From DATARH01 sp963705325 (GTDB lineage: Bacteria; Pseudomonadota; Alphaproteobacteria; ATCC43930; CGMCC-115725), in the NCBI GenBank assembly GCA_963705325.1, contig OY970069.1, positions 2,852,001 to 2,916,000 of the forward strand: a DNA stretch of 64,000 bases, given 5' to 3'. The translations under genes were made by a program, and so were the position numbers. Positions 20,672 to 30,606 of the stretch are shown here, piece after piece. The notes beneath the pieces were generated by a model. The model did no database searches. It was given only the letters and a program-made list of their open reading frames with translations, and had not been told where the DNA came from. Each line of letters opens with the position of its first letter. Within the stretch, counting starts at the first letter, position 1.

Positions 20672-22577
20672 CTAGATCGCCTCGAGCAGGGCGCGGTCGA
20701 GACCGAAATACTCGGCGCGCGGCAGGAAGGCGGGCCGGATGCCCGTCGGCACGAATGACCCGCGCAGCCGGCCTTCCCCGGTTTCGCCCTGGAACTGATA
20801 GCTGAACAGCTCCTGGGTCGTAATGATGTCGCCCTCCATGCCGACCACCTCGACGATGTGGGTGACGCGGCGCGCGCCATCGCGCATGCGGTTAACCTGG
20901 CAGATCAGGTGAACGGCCGAGGCGATCTGCGTGCGCATCGCCTTCGATGGTAGGTTGAAGGCGCCCATGCTGATCATGTTTTCGAGGCGGGTCAGCGCCT
21001 CGCGCGGGTTATTGGCATGGATCGTTGACATCGAGCCGTCGTGGCCGGTGTTCATCGCCTGCAGCATGTCGAGCGCCTCTTCGCCGCGGCACTCGCCGAT
21101 GATGATGCGGTCCGGTCGCATACGCAGGGCGTTCTTCAGCAGGTCTCGCATCGTGATCTCGCCGCTGCCCTCTAGGTTGGGCGGGCGCGTCTCGAGCCGC
21201 ACCACATGCGGCTGCTGCAGCTGCAGCTCCGCCGCGTCCTCGATCGTCACGGTGCGTTCGGCCGGGTCGATCATGCGGGACATGGCATTGAGCAATGTCG
21301 TCTTGCCCGAGCCGGTGCCGCCGGAGATCAAAATATTGAGCCGACAACGCGCGGCGATCTTCAGCACCGTCGCCATCGGCGCCGAGATGCTCCCGGTCTG
21401 CGCCATGATGTCGAGAGTAATCGTTTTCTTGGAGAATTTGCGGATTGAGATCGACGGGCCGTCGAGCGCCAGGGGCGGGATGATGATATTGACGCGGCTG
21501 CCGTCATCGAGACGGGCGTCGACGAGGGGCTTGGCTTCGTCGATGCGGCGGCCGACTCGCGAGACGATCTTGCTCGCGACGTTCATCACGTGCTGGTCGT
21601 CGCGAAACCTCACATCGGCGAGTTCGAGCTTGCCTTTGCGCTCGACATAAACCTGGTTCGGGCCGTTGACCATGATGTCGGTGATCGTCTCGTCCGACAT
21701 CAGCGGTTCGAGGGGACCTAGACCCAGCATGTCGGCGATCAACGAGTCGACGAGTTCGCGCTGCTCGGCGAAATTGAGCTGGATCTTGGTTTCGGCCAGC
21801 AGCTCCTTGACCCAGCCGGTCAACTGGGCCTCGAAGGCCGGGCGGGGCATCTCGGCCGCCGCCGCCACATCCATGTGTTCGAGCACAAGCGGTTGGATCT
21901 GCGACTTCGCCGAATTCAACGAGCGCGCGATGCGGGCTGCGGCGATTTCCGGCGGCGTCGGGGTCGGGCGTGCCGGGGCTTAGGAGCTCCTGCAGGATCG
22001 CGGTTACGAGGTCGCGCCGGGCCAACGGGTCGGCATTGATCGAATTACGGACAAAGTGGGCCTGCACCGCCGCGTCGACGAGCTTGGCCAGTTCGCCGCG
22101 ACTGAGGAGGCTGCGCCGTTCGGGCCGGATTTCGGCGCCAAGCCTGGCGGCGAGCTGCTCGCGAGCCTCAGTGAGCTTGGCGTCGAGCGAGCTGGCATCG
22201 TCGGAAGGCGATGTCGGCGGCGCCTCCGGCCGGCCTGGCAAGCCGGGGCGTGGTCGGTTGGCGCCGGCGCCGGCTTCGGGCCGCGGCACCAGATCGAGTC
22301 GCGGCGCCTCGGGCCGAGGATTCCCAGCCGGTTCTACCACGATGGCCGGCGTCGGTCGCGGAGCGGGCGCCGCGGACGGCTGCTCTCTCGCGGGCGGCGC
22401 CAGGCTGCTCGGGGGCGTTTCCGGTGATGCGGGAGACGCCGGCAAAACCGTCGATGCGGTTTCGCCAGGGGCGTCTTCGAGGGGGGAGACAGGCTGAGCG
22501 CCGCGCCGGCGCGTTAGCCCGGCGATGCGGTCGCCGAGCTCAGGCTCGGCAGCTGTCTTACGGAATAATCCTACCAT
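20672..22577 (-). pseudogene. cpaF: Tad pilus ATPase CpaF/TadA with one apparent frameshift
   Basis: Two frames join near 21955 into one protein of about 634 residues. The N-terminal frame (22577 to about 21955) holds a proline-rich region and then the CpaF N-domain (S-L-L-S-R-G-E-L-A-K-L-V-D-A-A). The second frame (to 20672) holds the ATPase with Walker A G-G-T-G-S-G-K-T-T, the E-D-A-A-E-L-Q-L region and G-E-C-R-G-E-E-A. The sequence at the join fits one extra base before P-E-I-A-A-A-R-I-A-R-S-L-N-S-A. Taken alone, the downstream frame would have to start with TTG at 21919, inside the conserved domain. CpaF powers pilus assembly. The frameshift may be a consensus error. The start overlaps cpaE by seven bases. 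Confidence 0.8.
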
Positions 22578-23776
22578 GGCAAGTTGATCGCAAACCTGCG
22601 TTTCTTAGCTTCAGTAGCTCCGGCTATTGTGGTCACGAGCTGGTTAATTTCTCGTGCATATACGCTGCGTGGTGCGGCCATCGGCACCGGCTGCCCGGCA
22701 TTGGCCGCGGCGCCGGCCGCTTTGGTGTCGTACGACAGCGTTCCGTCGAAGCTTTTGCCGACCGCTTTCTCGAATTCGCTCTTGCCGACCGTCGCACGAT
22801 CGCCATGCGCGCCGCTTTCGATCAGCAGCAACCGAGATTGCGGCGCGTGCTCGCGCAGCACCGTCTGCACGCGTATGGTGTCGCGCAACCCGGCAAGGCT
22901 CCGCTCGCACAGCACGATCGTCCGGCTTGCCGCGGCGAGAACGACGCGCTGCAGCGGCGAGACAAATCGCGGCATATCGACCACGACCCATTGGAATTTG
23001 CGCCGCAGCTCATACAGCAGCACATCGATCGCGCCGGTATCGACAATCAGCGGCTCCGCCATCGCCGCTTCCGCGGCGAGGACGCGCAAATTGTCGGTCA
23101 CTTTGATCATCGCCCGCTCGATGAACAGGCTGTCGATGCGTGATGGCTGCTCCAGCGCCTCGCACAAGCCGTTACCCGGATCGGTGTCGAGCTTCAGCGC
23201 GACGGTGCCGAAATGCAGGTCAAGATCGACCAGCGCCGTACGCTCGTTGCGCTCCTCGGCCAGCATCCAGGCGGTTGACACCGCTGCGGTGGTGTTGCCG
23301 ACGCCGCCCCGGCTGCCGAGAAAGGCGATGACGTTGCCGAGCCCGCCGCCGGCGTTGCCGCCGCCGCCGCTTTTCTCGAACAGCGCCACCAATTGCTCGC
23401 GGGCAGGGGGCTTCACCAAATAGTCGGTGGCGCCCGCGGCGATCATGTCGCGATAAAGGCTGACATCGTTGACCGAGCCGAGGACGAGGATCTTCAGATC
23501 GGTTCCGCCGACCGCGCGCGCCGCGCTGAGTTCCGAGATCGGCGCCGCCGACTCGCTCAGATCGATGACCAGCACGCGCGGATTCAGGCCTTCATGCAAG
23601 CGTCGCAGAGCGGCGTCGAGCGTCGCCTCGAAGCTCAGCTCGTCGTCGAGCTGCAATTCGCGGATAACGCCTTGGATGCGGTCGAGGGTGACCTGATCGT
23701 GGACGATCGCAATCACGCCCGCTCGTTCTGTCTTGCGGGCTGGCGCGGTTGATCGTTCTGCGACTGCAGCAGCCAT
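22571..23776 (-). CDS. cpaE: Tad pilus localisation protein CpaE/TadZ
   Basis: The 401-residue protein has a receiver-like N-terminal domain (V-L-V-I-D-L-S-E, then K-I-L-V-L-G-S-V). It is followed by a MinD/ParA-like ATPase with a deviant Walker A, S-R-G-G-V-G-N-T-T, that lacks the usual final Lys. TadZ proteins localise the pilus machinery, often at a cell pole. It overlaps both neighbours (one base with cpaD, seven with cpaF), consistent with one operon. Confidence 0.9.
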   Translation of the reverse strand: MAAAVAERSTAPARKTERAGVIAIVHDQVTLDRIQGVIRELQLDDELSFEATLDAALRRLHEGLNPRVLVIDLSESAAPISELSAARAVGGTDLKILVLGSVNDVSLYRDMIAAGATDYLVKPPAREQLVALFEKSGGGGNAGGGLGNVIAFLGSRGGVGNTTAAVSTAWMLAEERNERTALVDLDLHFGTVALKLDTDPGNGLCEALEQPSRIDSLFIERAMIKVTDNLRVLAAEAAMAEPLIVDTGAIDVLLYELRRKFQWVVVDMPRFVSPLQRVVLAAASRTIVLCERSLAGLRDTIRVQTVLREHAPQSRLLLIESGAHGDRATVGKSEFEKAVGKSFDGTLSYDTKAAGAAANAGQPVPMAAPRSVYAREINQLVTTIAGATEAKKRRFAINLPW

Positions 23777-24459
23777 TATGGACTCCCAGTTGGTGCGGTG
23801 GCCGTAGCTTGGCTAGCGGCCGCGGAGAAAGGCGTGGCTCCGGCCGCGCTTGGCAGCGGCGTTACCTTGTCGGTCAGGTAGCGTTGCACGGCCGCCGCCG
23901 CCGGTTGTCCGGCAGTGGGACCGTCCGCCCGGGCGAGCGCCAGGTCGGTCGGGTTGGCCACCATCAACCCGAGATTGGTTTCGGTCGCGCAGCCGAAGTT
24001 GCTGCTTGGGGCATTTCCGAAATCGGGCTGCGATTTCTTGCTCCAGTTGGGGCAAGGCGGCAAGGTCACTAGCGTCCGGATAACCTCGACGACCGCGTGG
24101 TTTGGCGGCAGATTGGCGATCTGGCTACCGCTGACGGCAATCCCATAGGGCACCAGCAAGGCGGAAACCGTGCCGATCCGCTGCTGGACCAGGTAGGGCG
24201 TTCCGGCGGCCGCGACGGTCACTCGGTCGGTGGCGCCGATCGATCCCTTGGCCGCCAGGCGCCGCAGCTGCGCCGCTTCGACAGGCGAGAGCTGGGCCGA
24301 ACCCGCAAGGAAGCGCAAATCGAGGCGCGTCGTGGAGCTGTCGACCGTTAGGTTCCTGGGTGCCTCGGCCTCGGTGTAGCTTGTCACCGGAGCACAGGCA
24401 CCGAGCAGGAGCATTGTCGCCAGGCTCAAGGCGAACGGAGTGCGGTTGATGGTCATCAT
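23776..24459 (-). CDS. cpaD: Tad pilus lipoprotein CpaD
   Basis: The 227-residue protein has a lipoprotein signal sequence ending in L-L-L-G-A-C-A-P. A CpaD domain follows with the C-terminal N-F-G-C-A-T-E-T-N-L-G-L-M-V-A-N-P-T-D-L, which is the family hallmark. CpaD is an outer-membrane lipoprotein that assists the CpaC secretin. Its stop shares a base with the cpaE start. Confidence 0.9.
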   Translation of the reverse strand: MMTINRTPFALSLATMLLLGACAPVTSYTEAEAPRNLTVDSSTTRLDLRFLAGSAQLSPVEAAQLRRLAAKGSIGATDRVTVAAAGTPYLVQQRIGTVSALLVPYGIAVSGSQIANLPPNHAVVEVIRTLVTLPPCPNWSKKSQPDFGNAPSSNFGCATETNLGLMVANPTDLALARADGPTAGQPAAAAVQRYLTDKVTPLPSAAGATPFSAAASQATATAPTGSP

Positions 24460-24471
24460 CTCTGCGTCCCC

Positions 24472-25968
24472 CTAATCGAGCTTGAAGCCAGCTGGGCCGA
24501 GTAGCCCAACGCCGCCTGGGGGGATCGGTCCTTTCGCCGGCGCCGGCAGTGTTTGGCGATAGGTGTCGCTGGTCGCCATCCGCTGCACATCGTGCGGCAG
24601 GATGAAGCCGTCGGTCGGCGCTGACAGCGCGACATTGCTCGGTTTGACCAGATAGGGCGTGACGATGATGACGAGCTCGGTCTCGTTGTGCTGGAACAGG
24701 TTCGAGCGGAACAGCTGACCGAGGACTGGGATGTCGCCCAGCCACGGGATCTTCGAAATGTCCTGCTCGGTCGTGTTCTGCAGCAATCCGCCAAGCGCGA
24801 AGCTCTGGCCGCTGGCGAGCTCGACTGTGGTCTCGGCGCGGCGCACCGTCAGCGCCGGGATCGTCACCACAGAGGTTGGGCCGAGCGGCACCGACACGGC
24901 GCCGGTCGTGGTCAGCTGGCTCACCTCGGGGCGGACCTTGAGGCTGATGTGGTTGCCGTCGAGGATGGTCGGCACGAAATCGAGCGCCACGCCGAATTGC
25001 TTGAACTCGATCGTGATCGTCGGCGTGCCGGTGGTGCCGGTGGAGGCGGCGACCGGTACCGGGAACTCGCCGCCGGCCAGGAAGCTCGCGGTCTGACCCG
25101 AGGTCGCGGTCAGGTTCGGTTCCGCCAGCGTGGTGATCAGCCCTTCAGAGGCTAACGCGTCGAGGGTCGCCTGCAACCCCGGGCCACCGCCGGGAACCGA
25201 GAACCCATATGTGAACAAGTTCTGGTTGAGGATCGCCTGGTTCGTGAACGGGTTTGCCGTGTTGACGGTGGACGTCGAGTGGTCCAGACGGTTGTTGCTC
25301 CACGAGCCGCTCCAGTTAAACCCCAGCGCCTTCAGAGCGGTGCGGTTCACCTCGGCGATCTTGACCCGCAGATTGACCTGGTTGGGCGTATCGACCGACA
25401 GCTGGTTGAGCACCTGCGCGTCCTTGATGTTCGCGCCCGCGATGGAGGCGGCGAGCGCGCGCGCTTTCTCGGCTCGGCTCGCGGTCGTGACGTCCCCGTT
25501 CAGCACTACGTTCTTGTCGATCGAGGTGACCCCGATGTTTTCGCCGGGCATCAGCGCGTGGAGCGATTCGCGCACCCGCGTCAGGTCTTGATCGACCCGC
25601 ACTGGCGCGTGGAGCAGCACCTGGTCATTGGCATCGACCGCGTAGACCACAGTCTCACCGGGCGACTTTGCGCTCAGGTAGATCAGTGAAGGTGATTTGA
25701 CTTGCACGTCGGCGATGTCCGGATTGGCGATGAAGACGGTCGCCGCGGGCTGGCTTAGGCGGATCAGCGTGCCCTTGCCGGCTTCGATGACGATCGGCTT
25801 GCCGCTCGCCGGGACCTGGCTGATCCCCGGAGGGATCGCCGGCGCCGGTGCCGCTGCCGGCGGCGTCGCTGCGGGTGGTGTTGCCGCAGGCGGTGTCGTC
25901 TGTGCGGCGGCGGCCGTGGCGCAGAAAATCGTCAGCGCTATGACCAATGCCGTCCTGATTCTGGACAT
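24472..25968 (-). CDS. cpaC: Tad pilus secretin CpaC/RcpA
   Basis: The 498-residue protein has a signal peptide, an Ala/Pro-rich linker of repeated T-P-P-A-A units, a BON-like N-domain, and a secretin domain with F-Q-H-N-E-T-E-L-V-I-I-V-T-P-Y-L-V-K-P. It forms the outer-membrane channel for the pilus. The ATG at 25968 is preceded by GGGGGG and starts just before a normal signal peptide, so I prefer it to the longer frame beginning at 26040, which would overlap cpaB. Confidence 0.92.
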   Translation of the reverse strand: MSRIRTALVIALTIFCATAAAAQTTPPAATPPAATPPAAAPAPAIPPGISQVPASGKPIVIEAGKGTLIRLSQPAATVFIANPDIADVQVKSPSLIYLSAKSPGETVVYAVDANDQVLLHAPVRVDQDLTRVRESLHALMPGENIGVTSIDKNVVLNGDVTTASRAEKARALAASIAGANIKDAQVLNQLSVDTPNQVNLRVKIAEVNRTALKALGFNWSGSWSNNRLDHSTSTVNTANPFTNQAILNQNLFTYGFSVPGGGPGLQATLDALASEGLITTLAEPNLTATSGQTASFLAGGEFPVPVAASTGTTGTPTITIEFKQFGVALDFVPTILDGNHISLKVRPEVSQLTTTGAVSVPLGPTSVVTIPALTVRRAETTVELASGQSFALGGLLQNTTEQDISKIPWLGDIPVLGQLFRSNLFQHNETELVIIVTPYLVKPSNVALSAPTDGFILPHDVQRMATSDTYRQTLPAPAKGPIPPGGVGLLGPAGFKLD

Positions 25969-25969
25969 A

Positions 25970-26890
25970 CTACCCCCCAGTTTTTGTAGCCCCCGTCGTA
26001 CCCGGTGTGCTTGACGCGGAGCTGCCACGCAAGATGACAACCTCTCCGTTTGTGCTACCCTTTGGTTTCAAGGGGTTGCTTAGCAACGGATTGATGTCGC
26101 TATCCACCGTGTAGGCGTCGGTCTGGGGAGTAAGTTGCGAATCGTCCTTGGCGTCCTTCGCATCGTCTGGTCCGGGGGTCAAGCTGCGCAGGCTCAGCGA
26201 CAATTTGCCCATCTCGCTCGCGAGCGCGATGACGGCGGCTTCCTTCGGCGTCACTTCGAGCGTGGCGGTCTTGATGTTGGCGTTGGCTTCGCCCGGTTTA
26301 GCGGCGTCGAGCTTCTGGTCGATCGCGATCACGCGGATGTCGCGCAGGACGGTCTCCGAGGCCTTGACGTCGCGCAGCGGTCCGGGGTTGGTGCCGCGTG
26401 GTGCCTCCTGCGAGGTGATCGTCACGACCAGGTCGACCTGATCGCCCGGGAAAACGAACCCGGAAATGCCGGAGGCTACCGACACGGGGACGGATACCGC
26501 GCGCATGCCTGGCGCCAGCGCCGCGGCGAGGAACCCGCGATTCCCGGGCGCGACGATCTTCGCTTCGGTGATCGGCTCGCCGGCGGCAATCGGGTTGCGC
26601 GCCACCCAGCCGGAGAACGACTCGGGGGTCTTCGTGCCGATGACGACATAATTCTTGTCGATGCCGCCCTCAGGCCACGGCTCCCAGGCAAAGTCCTCGG
26701 GCTTCAGCAGCTGGCCGCGTTGGATCGACGAGCGCGCGATAAGCACGGATTTCGCCGGCATCGGCAAGGCGAGTGGCGAGGCCTCGGTCTGCTGTGCCTT
26801 CTGTGAGGAAAGCCAGACACGGGCCATCATCGTGGTGCCGCCCGCCAGGATCAGGGCGACGACGAGCAGGATTAGGGTACGGGCGCGCAT
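25970..26890 (-). CDS. cpaB: Tad pilus assembly protein CpaB/RcpC
   Basis: The 306-residue protein starts with a membrane anchor (R-A-R-T-L-I-L-L-V-V-A-L). An SAF domain follows (V-L-I-A-R-S-S-I-Q-R-G-Q-L-L), then an RcpC domain with G-M-R-A-V-S-V-P-V and V-F-P-G-D-Q-V-D-L-V. It is a periplasmic or outer-membrane partner of the secretin. The ATG at 26890 is chosen because the preceding 40 codons of the longer frame are not hydrophobic and not conserved. It is followed by cpaC after one base. Confidence 0.9.
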   Translation of the reverse strand: MRARTLILLVVALILAGGTTMMARVWLSSQKAQQTEASPLALPMPAKSVLIARSSIQRGQLLKPEDFAWEPWPEGGIDKNYVVIGTKTPESFSGWVARNPIAAGEPITEAKIVAPGNRGFLAAALAPGMRAVSVPVSVASGISGFVFPGDQVDLVVTITSQEAPRGTNPGPLRDVKASETVLRDIRVIAIDQKLDAAKPGEANANIKTATLEVTPKEAAVIALASEMGKLSLSLRSLTPGPDDAKDAKDDSQLTPQTDAYTVDSDINPLLSNPLKPKGSTNGEVVILRGSSASSTPGTTGATKTGG

Positions 26891-26897
26891 GGCAATC

Positions 26898-27443
26898 TCA
26901 CCGGAAATGGGGAATGAAAAGGACGAGCAGGGCTGCCGCGGCGATTGCGATCCCGTATGGAACCGGGGTCGCGAGCGCGCGGGTTGGGGTAGTAGCGGTA
27001 TCCTCACCAAGCTTGACCCTGGCCAGGGTCGCGAGGTGAGCGCAGGGCGGGACGAGCAGGATCAGCGCCAAGGCGCCGCCCAATACGCCGGTCGCTAGGA
27101 GCAGCGATGGCGCCAATCCGGGTCCGGCCCACAATGTCGCGGCGGTTAGGAGCTTGACGTCACCGCCGCCGAGAAAGCCGCGGGAAAAAAACAGTGCGCC
27201 GGCCATAAAGACGATTGCCGCGCAGCCGATCGAGCCGGCAACGCTAAGGACGCTTGCGGTGGGCACTATGTAAAGCGGCCATAACACGCACACACAGAGC
27301 GGCACGACGTTCGGGATCACCAGGCGGCGGAGATCCTCGAAAGCGGCGATGATCATCAGGGCGGCAAACCCAATCAGCGCGGCGGATTGAAGTTGAAGCG
27401 CCATTCCGGGCTCCAGCGTTTCGGTCGCTGGCATAGTCGCCAA
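26898..27443 (-). CDS. cpaA: prepilin peptidase CpaA/TadV
   Basis: The 181-residue protein is a short type IV prepilin peptidase (A24 family) with about six hydrophobic segments. The two catalytic aspartates are in A-F-E-D-L-R-R-L-V-I-P-N and G-G-G-D-V-K-L. It cleaves the Flp pilin and TadE-type pseudopilins after the conserved Gly. It is the first gene of the minus-strand tad operon, seven bases ahead of cpaB. A Met at residue 14 is an alternative start. Confidence 0.9.
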   Translation of the reverse strand: MATMPATETLEPGMALQLQSAALIGFAALMIIAAFEDLRRLVIPNVVPLCVCVLWPLYIVPTASVLSVAGSIGCAAIVFMAGALFFSRGFLGGGDVKLLTAATLWAGPGLAPSLLLATGVLGGALALILLVPPCAHLATLARVKLGEDTATTPTRALATPVPYGIAIAAAALLVLFIPHFR

Positions 27444-27590
27444 GATTGGTTAACGAACCGATAACTGCGATTCGCGTAATTTTGTCTGTATTCATTGCCG
27501 CTCCCAGGTTGCCGTAACCTTTTCTTAAACGCGGATCGATAGTGTCATCGATCGCATTGGCACGAACTTTGTGCTCGCGGAGACCGCTTG

Positions 27591-28118
27591 GTGAAGTTGA
27601 TCGGCCGGATAAGATGCAGGCTTGCGGCGCTCGGTGACAGCGGAGTGGCCGCGATCGAATTCGCTATTGTCGGCTCCGCCTTCATGCTGATGCTGCTGGC
27701 ATCGTTCGAATTTGGCTACATGTTGTTTGTGCAGTCGGTCCTCGATAACGCCGCGCGCGATGCCGCCCGGCTGATCCGAACGGGCCAGGCGCAGGGCTCG
27801 GCCAATCCGCAGACCGCGTTTCAGACACTGCTGTGCAACGACGTCGGAGCTATCGTTGGCTGCGGCAACATCGTCTACCAGTCGCAGGTCTTCAACGACT
27901 GGTCTTCGGCGCAGACGGCGATGAACACGCCGCCAACTCGTGACGTTAACGGGAAGATGGTGAGTGTCGGCTTTAGCCCCGGCACGCAGGGTCAGATCGT
28001 CGTGGTCACGGCGAGCTACAACTATCCGTTCGCCACCCCTTGGGTCGGCGGGTTTTTTGGCGCCAGCAAGTCGGCCTTTCTGATGTCGACCGTCGTCTTC
28101 ATGAACGAGCCCTATTGA
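27591..28118 (+). CDS. TadE-like minor pilin (first)
   Basis: The protein of about 175 residues has the TadE/TadG N-terminal signature: a short basic leader with G-V-A-A-I-E-F-A-I-V-G and then a hydrophobic helix, with Glu after the cleavage region as in pseudopilins. Two cysteines (C-N-D-V-G-A-I-V-G-C) may form a disulphide. It is probably processed by CpaA and incorporated into the pilus or its base. The start is GTG 27591 or TTG 27588. Its stop overlaps the next start as TGATG. Confidence 0.8.
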   Translation: MKLIGRIRCRLAALGDSGVAAIEFAIVGSAFMLMLLASFEFGYMLFVQSVLDNAARDAARLIRTGQAQGSANPQTAFQTLLCNDVGAIVGCGNIVYQSQVFNDWSSAQTAMNTPPTRDVNGKMVSVGFSPGTQGQIVVVTASYNYPFATPWVGGFFGASKSAFLMSTVVFMNEPY

Positions 28119-28747
28119 TGACGAACCCGGAACTGCTGCCGTCCGACGCTCCGCCCCCTCGCGGCCGGGTTCTCCAGCGTTTGCGGCGGCTGCTGCACGA
28201 CAGTTGCGCCACCGTGTCCGTCGAGTTCGCTTTCGCGCTGCCGATCCTTTGCGCCATGACCTTTGCGCTCTATGAGGTCACGCAGGGCGTTATCACCTAT
28301 ATGAAAGTCGTCGATGTCGCCAACACCGTTTCCGACCTGATCGGTCAGGTTTTGACCGCGCAGAACGGGGTCGGAAACAACGATTTCGACAATTACTACA
28401 TCGCCGGGCAGTTGGTTCTGGCTCCCAATAACGGCAACCTGAAATTGGCGATCGCCAGCGTTTACTACGATGCCACCGGTGCGAACCCTGTCGTCGCCTG
28501 GCATGTCGAGCGCGGCGGCGCCGCCGCGATCAGCAACGCGACCAGCTTTGTCAGCGGTCTCGGTACCCCGCATGGCAGCACGATCGTTGTCCAGGCGACT
28601 TATACCTATACCTCGCTGCTCAACTATTTCATCACCACCCCTATCGTGATTACCTCCGAGATCGCCGGGCAGCCGCGCAACTATCTGCCCGCCACCGGGT
28701 ATCCGCAGGGCATACCCTGTCCGGCGCCATCGCAAACCTGCAGCTGA
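28118..28747 (+). CDS. TadE/TadF-like minor pilin (second)
   Basis: The 209-residue protein has a basic N-terminus and then the pseudopilin-like S-V-E-F-A-F-A-L-P-I-L-C helix near residues 34-55. A beta-rich periplasmic part follows, with a C-terminal C-P-A-P-S-Q-T-C pair. It is translationally coupled to the upstream TadE-like gene by an overlapping TGATG. A role in pilus biogenesis is inferred from family and context. Confidence 0.8.
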   Translation: MTNPELLPSDAPPPRGRVLQRLRRLLHDSCATVSVEFAFALPILCAMTFALYEVTQGVITYMKVVDVANTVSDLIGQVLTAQNGVGNNDFDNYYIAGQLVLAPNNGNLKLAIASVYYDATGANPVVAWHVERGGAAAISNATSFVSGLGTPHGSTIVVQATYTYTSLLNYFITTPIVITSEIAGQPRNYLPATGYPQGIPCPAPSQTCS

Positions 28748-28829
28748 TACCGGCCGATTTCGCGCAAATTATCCATTTGTTTGGGATAGTTGCCCGCCCA
28801 GGCTTAAGCAATTTTAAAGGGCTACCTGC

Positions 28830-30230
28830 TTGACTAGTAGCTCCGCAAAGATCGGTTCGGGTAGTTCCGTGATCAAGCACCGCAAATCTCCCTTAGACCG
28901 TTGCTCCACGGGGCTGAAAGGCCTTCGTGATCATCTCGCTCGCATCGCGCGCGACACGCGCGGCAACGTGATGGTGCTGATGGCGATCGGTCTCATCGCA
29001 CTTGGCACGGCGACCGGCGTGGGCGTTGATTTCGCCCGTGCGCTCAACTTCAAGACAGGGCTCCAAGGTGTCGCGGATGCCGCCGCGATCGCCGGCGCGA
29101 GCATCTATGTCAACAACGGGTATGCTACGCCAGCGACAGCCGCGGCGACCACTTACTTCGACCAAGCGAGCGCGCGACTGCCGACCAATAACGGCGTCAG
29201 CAGGACCATTACGGTGAGCCAGTCGGCGCCATGGACCGTTACTGTCAACGCCAACGCTACGATCAACTCCACCTTCAGCGGGTTGTTCGAGAACACCATC
29301 CCGGTTCAAGTGACGGCGACCGCGCACGGCCCGACCAACCCCAATATCGATTTCTACCTGTTGCTCGACACTTCGCCGTCGATGGCGATTGCGGCAACGC
29401 AGGCCGACATCAACACGATGGTCGCGAATACGGGGCCGCAGGGCGGCTGCGGGTTTGCTTGCCATCAAGCGGTTCCGTTGCATGACACGCTCAACAATCC
29501 GGTTGTAGCGAATACTTCCTGTGACGGCACTGAAGATAACTACGGTCTGGCGCGGTGTCTCAACATCACGCTGCGCATCGACAATTTGCGGACCGCCACG
29601 CAGAACCTGATGACCACCGCGCAGTCGACAATGACGCAGAACAGCGCGATCTATCGCATGGCGATCAGCAAGTTCGATGTCGCTTTCAACACGTTCCGAA
29701 CGCTGACCTCGGACTTGGCCGCTGCCCAGACAGCGGCGGGCGCGCCCGGCAATATCGATATGCCGGTAATGTATGCCAACAACCACCTTGTGCAAAATGA
29801 CAACAACCAGGATGCCGATACCAACTACGATGCCGCGATGAATGGTATCAACGCGTTAATGCCCGCTCCGGGCTTTGGCACGAGCGCGACAGGCGACACG
29901 CCGCAAGAGGTGTTGTTTTTTGTCACCGACGGCGTTGAGGACGAGATGGTCAACGGCAGCCGGCAAGAGTCGCTGATGAGCAACACGTGGTGCGATACCA
30001 TCAAAAACCGCGGCATTCGCATCGCGGTGCTCTACACCGAGTATTTCCCGCTGCCGACCAATGCTTGGTACAACGCGCACGTAGCTAGCTATCAGTCGAA
30101 TATCGGCCCAACGCTGCAAGCGTGTGCGTCACCGGGGCTGTACTTCAAGGTGGATACCGGCGGTGACATCTCCGCCGCGATGACGGCGCTGTTCACCAGC
30201 GCTGTGCAGTCGGCCTACATTTCGAATTAG
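28830..30230 (+). CDS. tadG: TadG-like pilus protein with von Willebrand factor A domain
   Basis: The protein of about 466 residues has the TadG N-terminal helix (R-D-T-R-G-N-V-M-V-L-M-A-I-G-L). It is followed by V-A-D-A-A-A-I-A-G-A, the classic putative Flp-pilus TadE/G motif. A vWA-like domain follows, with a MIDAS-type D-T-S-P-S sequence near 179-183 and F-F-V-T-D-G-V-E-D later. Cysteine pairs occur within the vWA region. It is an envelope protein of the Tad apparatus. The frame opens with TTG 28830; GTG 28869 is an in-frame alternative. Confidence 0.85.
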   Translation: MTSSSAKIGSGSSVIKHRKSPLDRCSTGLKGLRDHLARIARDTRGNVMVLMAIGLIALGTATGVGVDFARALNFKTGLQGVADAAAIAGASIYVNNGYATPATAAATTYFDQASARLPTNNGVSRTITVSQSAPWTVTVNANATINSTFSGLFENTIPVQVTATAHGPTNPNIDFYLLLDTSPSMAIAATQADINTMVANTGPQGGCGFACHQAVPLHDTLNNPVVANTSCDGTEDNYGLARCLNITLRIDNLRTATQNLMTTAQSTMTQNSAIYRMAISKFDVAFNTFRTLTSDLAAAQTAAGAPGNIDMPVMYANNHLVQNDNNQDADTNYDAAMNGINALMPAPGFGTSATGDTPQEVLFFVTDGVEDEMVNGSRQESLMSNTWCDTIKNRGIRIAVLYTEYFPLPTNAWYNAHVASYQSNIGPTLQACASPGLYFKVDTGGDISAAMTALFTSAVQSAYISN

Positions 30231-30272
30231 CGCGCCTGACGACGCCTAGTCACCGGCAATAGAACACTACGC

Positions 30273-30294
30273 AGGGCCCGCTTCGGCGGGCCTT
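30273..30294 (+). terminator. terminator after tadG
   Basis: GGCCCGC (30275-30281), a TTCG tetraloop and GCGGGCC (30286-30292) form a 7-bp stem, extended by A-T and G-T pairs. It lies 43 bases after the tadG stop. Only two T residues follow the stem. Confidence 0.65.
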
Positions 30295-30419
30295 CGCGTA
30301 TCCCTGGTTCGACATTTGTCCATCATTTTATTCATTTCTTCAAACCCGCTGTTCTACTTAACGGTTTCGCAATCTCTAAAGACGATGCTTCACCTGTCAG
30401 CCCCCTAGGAGGATTTACA

Positions 30420-30581
30420 ATGTTCGCGACCATCAAGAAGCTTCTGAGAAACGAGGACGGAGCAACCGCGATCGAGTATGGTCTCATCGCCGCGTTGATC
30501 GCCGTCGCCGCCGTGACCGTCATGGGCACCGTCGGCACCAACCTCAGCAGCACGTTCAATACCGTCGCCAACAAGCTCTAA
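30420..30581 (+). CDS. flp: Flp/Fap-type major pilin
   Basis: This 53-residue protein starts M-F-A-T-I-K-K-L-L-R and has the Flp signature E-D-G-A-T-A-I-E-Y-G-L-I-A-A-L-I-A-V. The prepilin peptidase is expected to cut after the Gly in D-G-A, leaving a mature hydrophobic pilin with the conserved Glu-Tyr pair. It is the structural subunit of the Tad pilus. TAGGAGG lies just ahead of the ATG. It is bounded by terminators on both sides, so it is probably a separate, strongly expressed transcript. Confidence 0.95.
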   Translation: MFATIKKLLRNEDGATAIEYGLIAALIAVAAVTVMGTVGTNLSSTFNTVANKL

Positions 30582-30606
30582 AGCTTGCTGCGGACGAGGT
30601 TCGAAA

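Noticed and set aside
20672..21919. CpaF as a 415-residue protein starting with TTG
   Set aside because: The TTG lies inside the conserved domain and the missing N-domain is present in the adjacent frame (22577 to about 21955). A frameshift explains it better.
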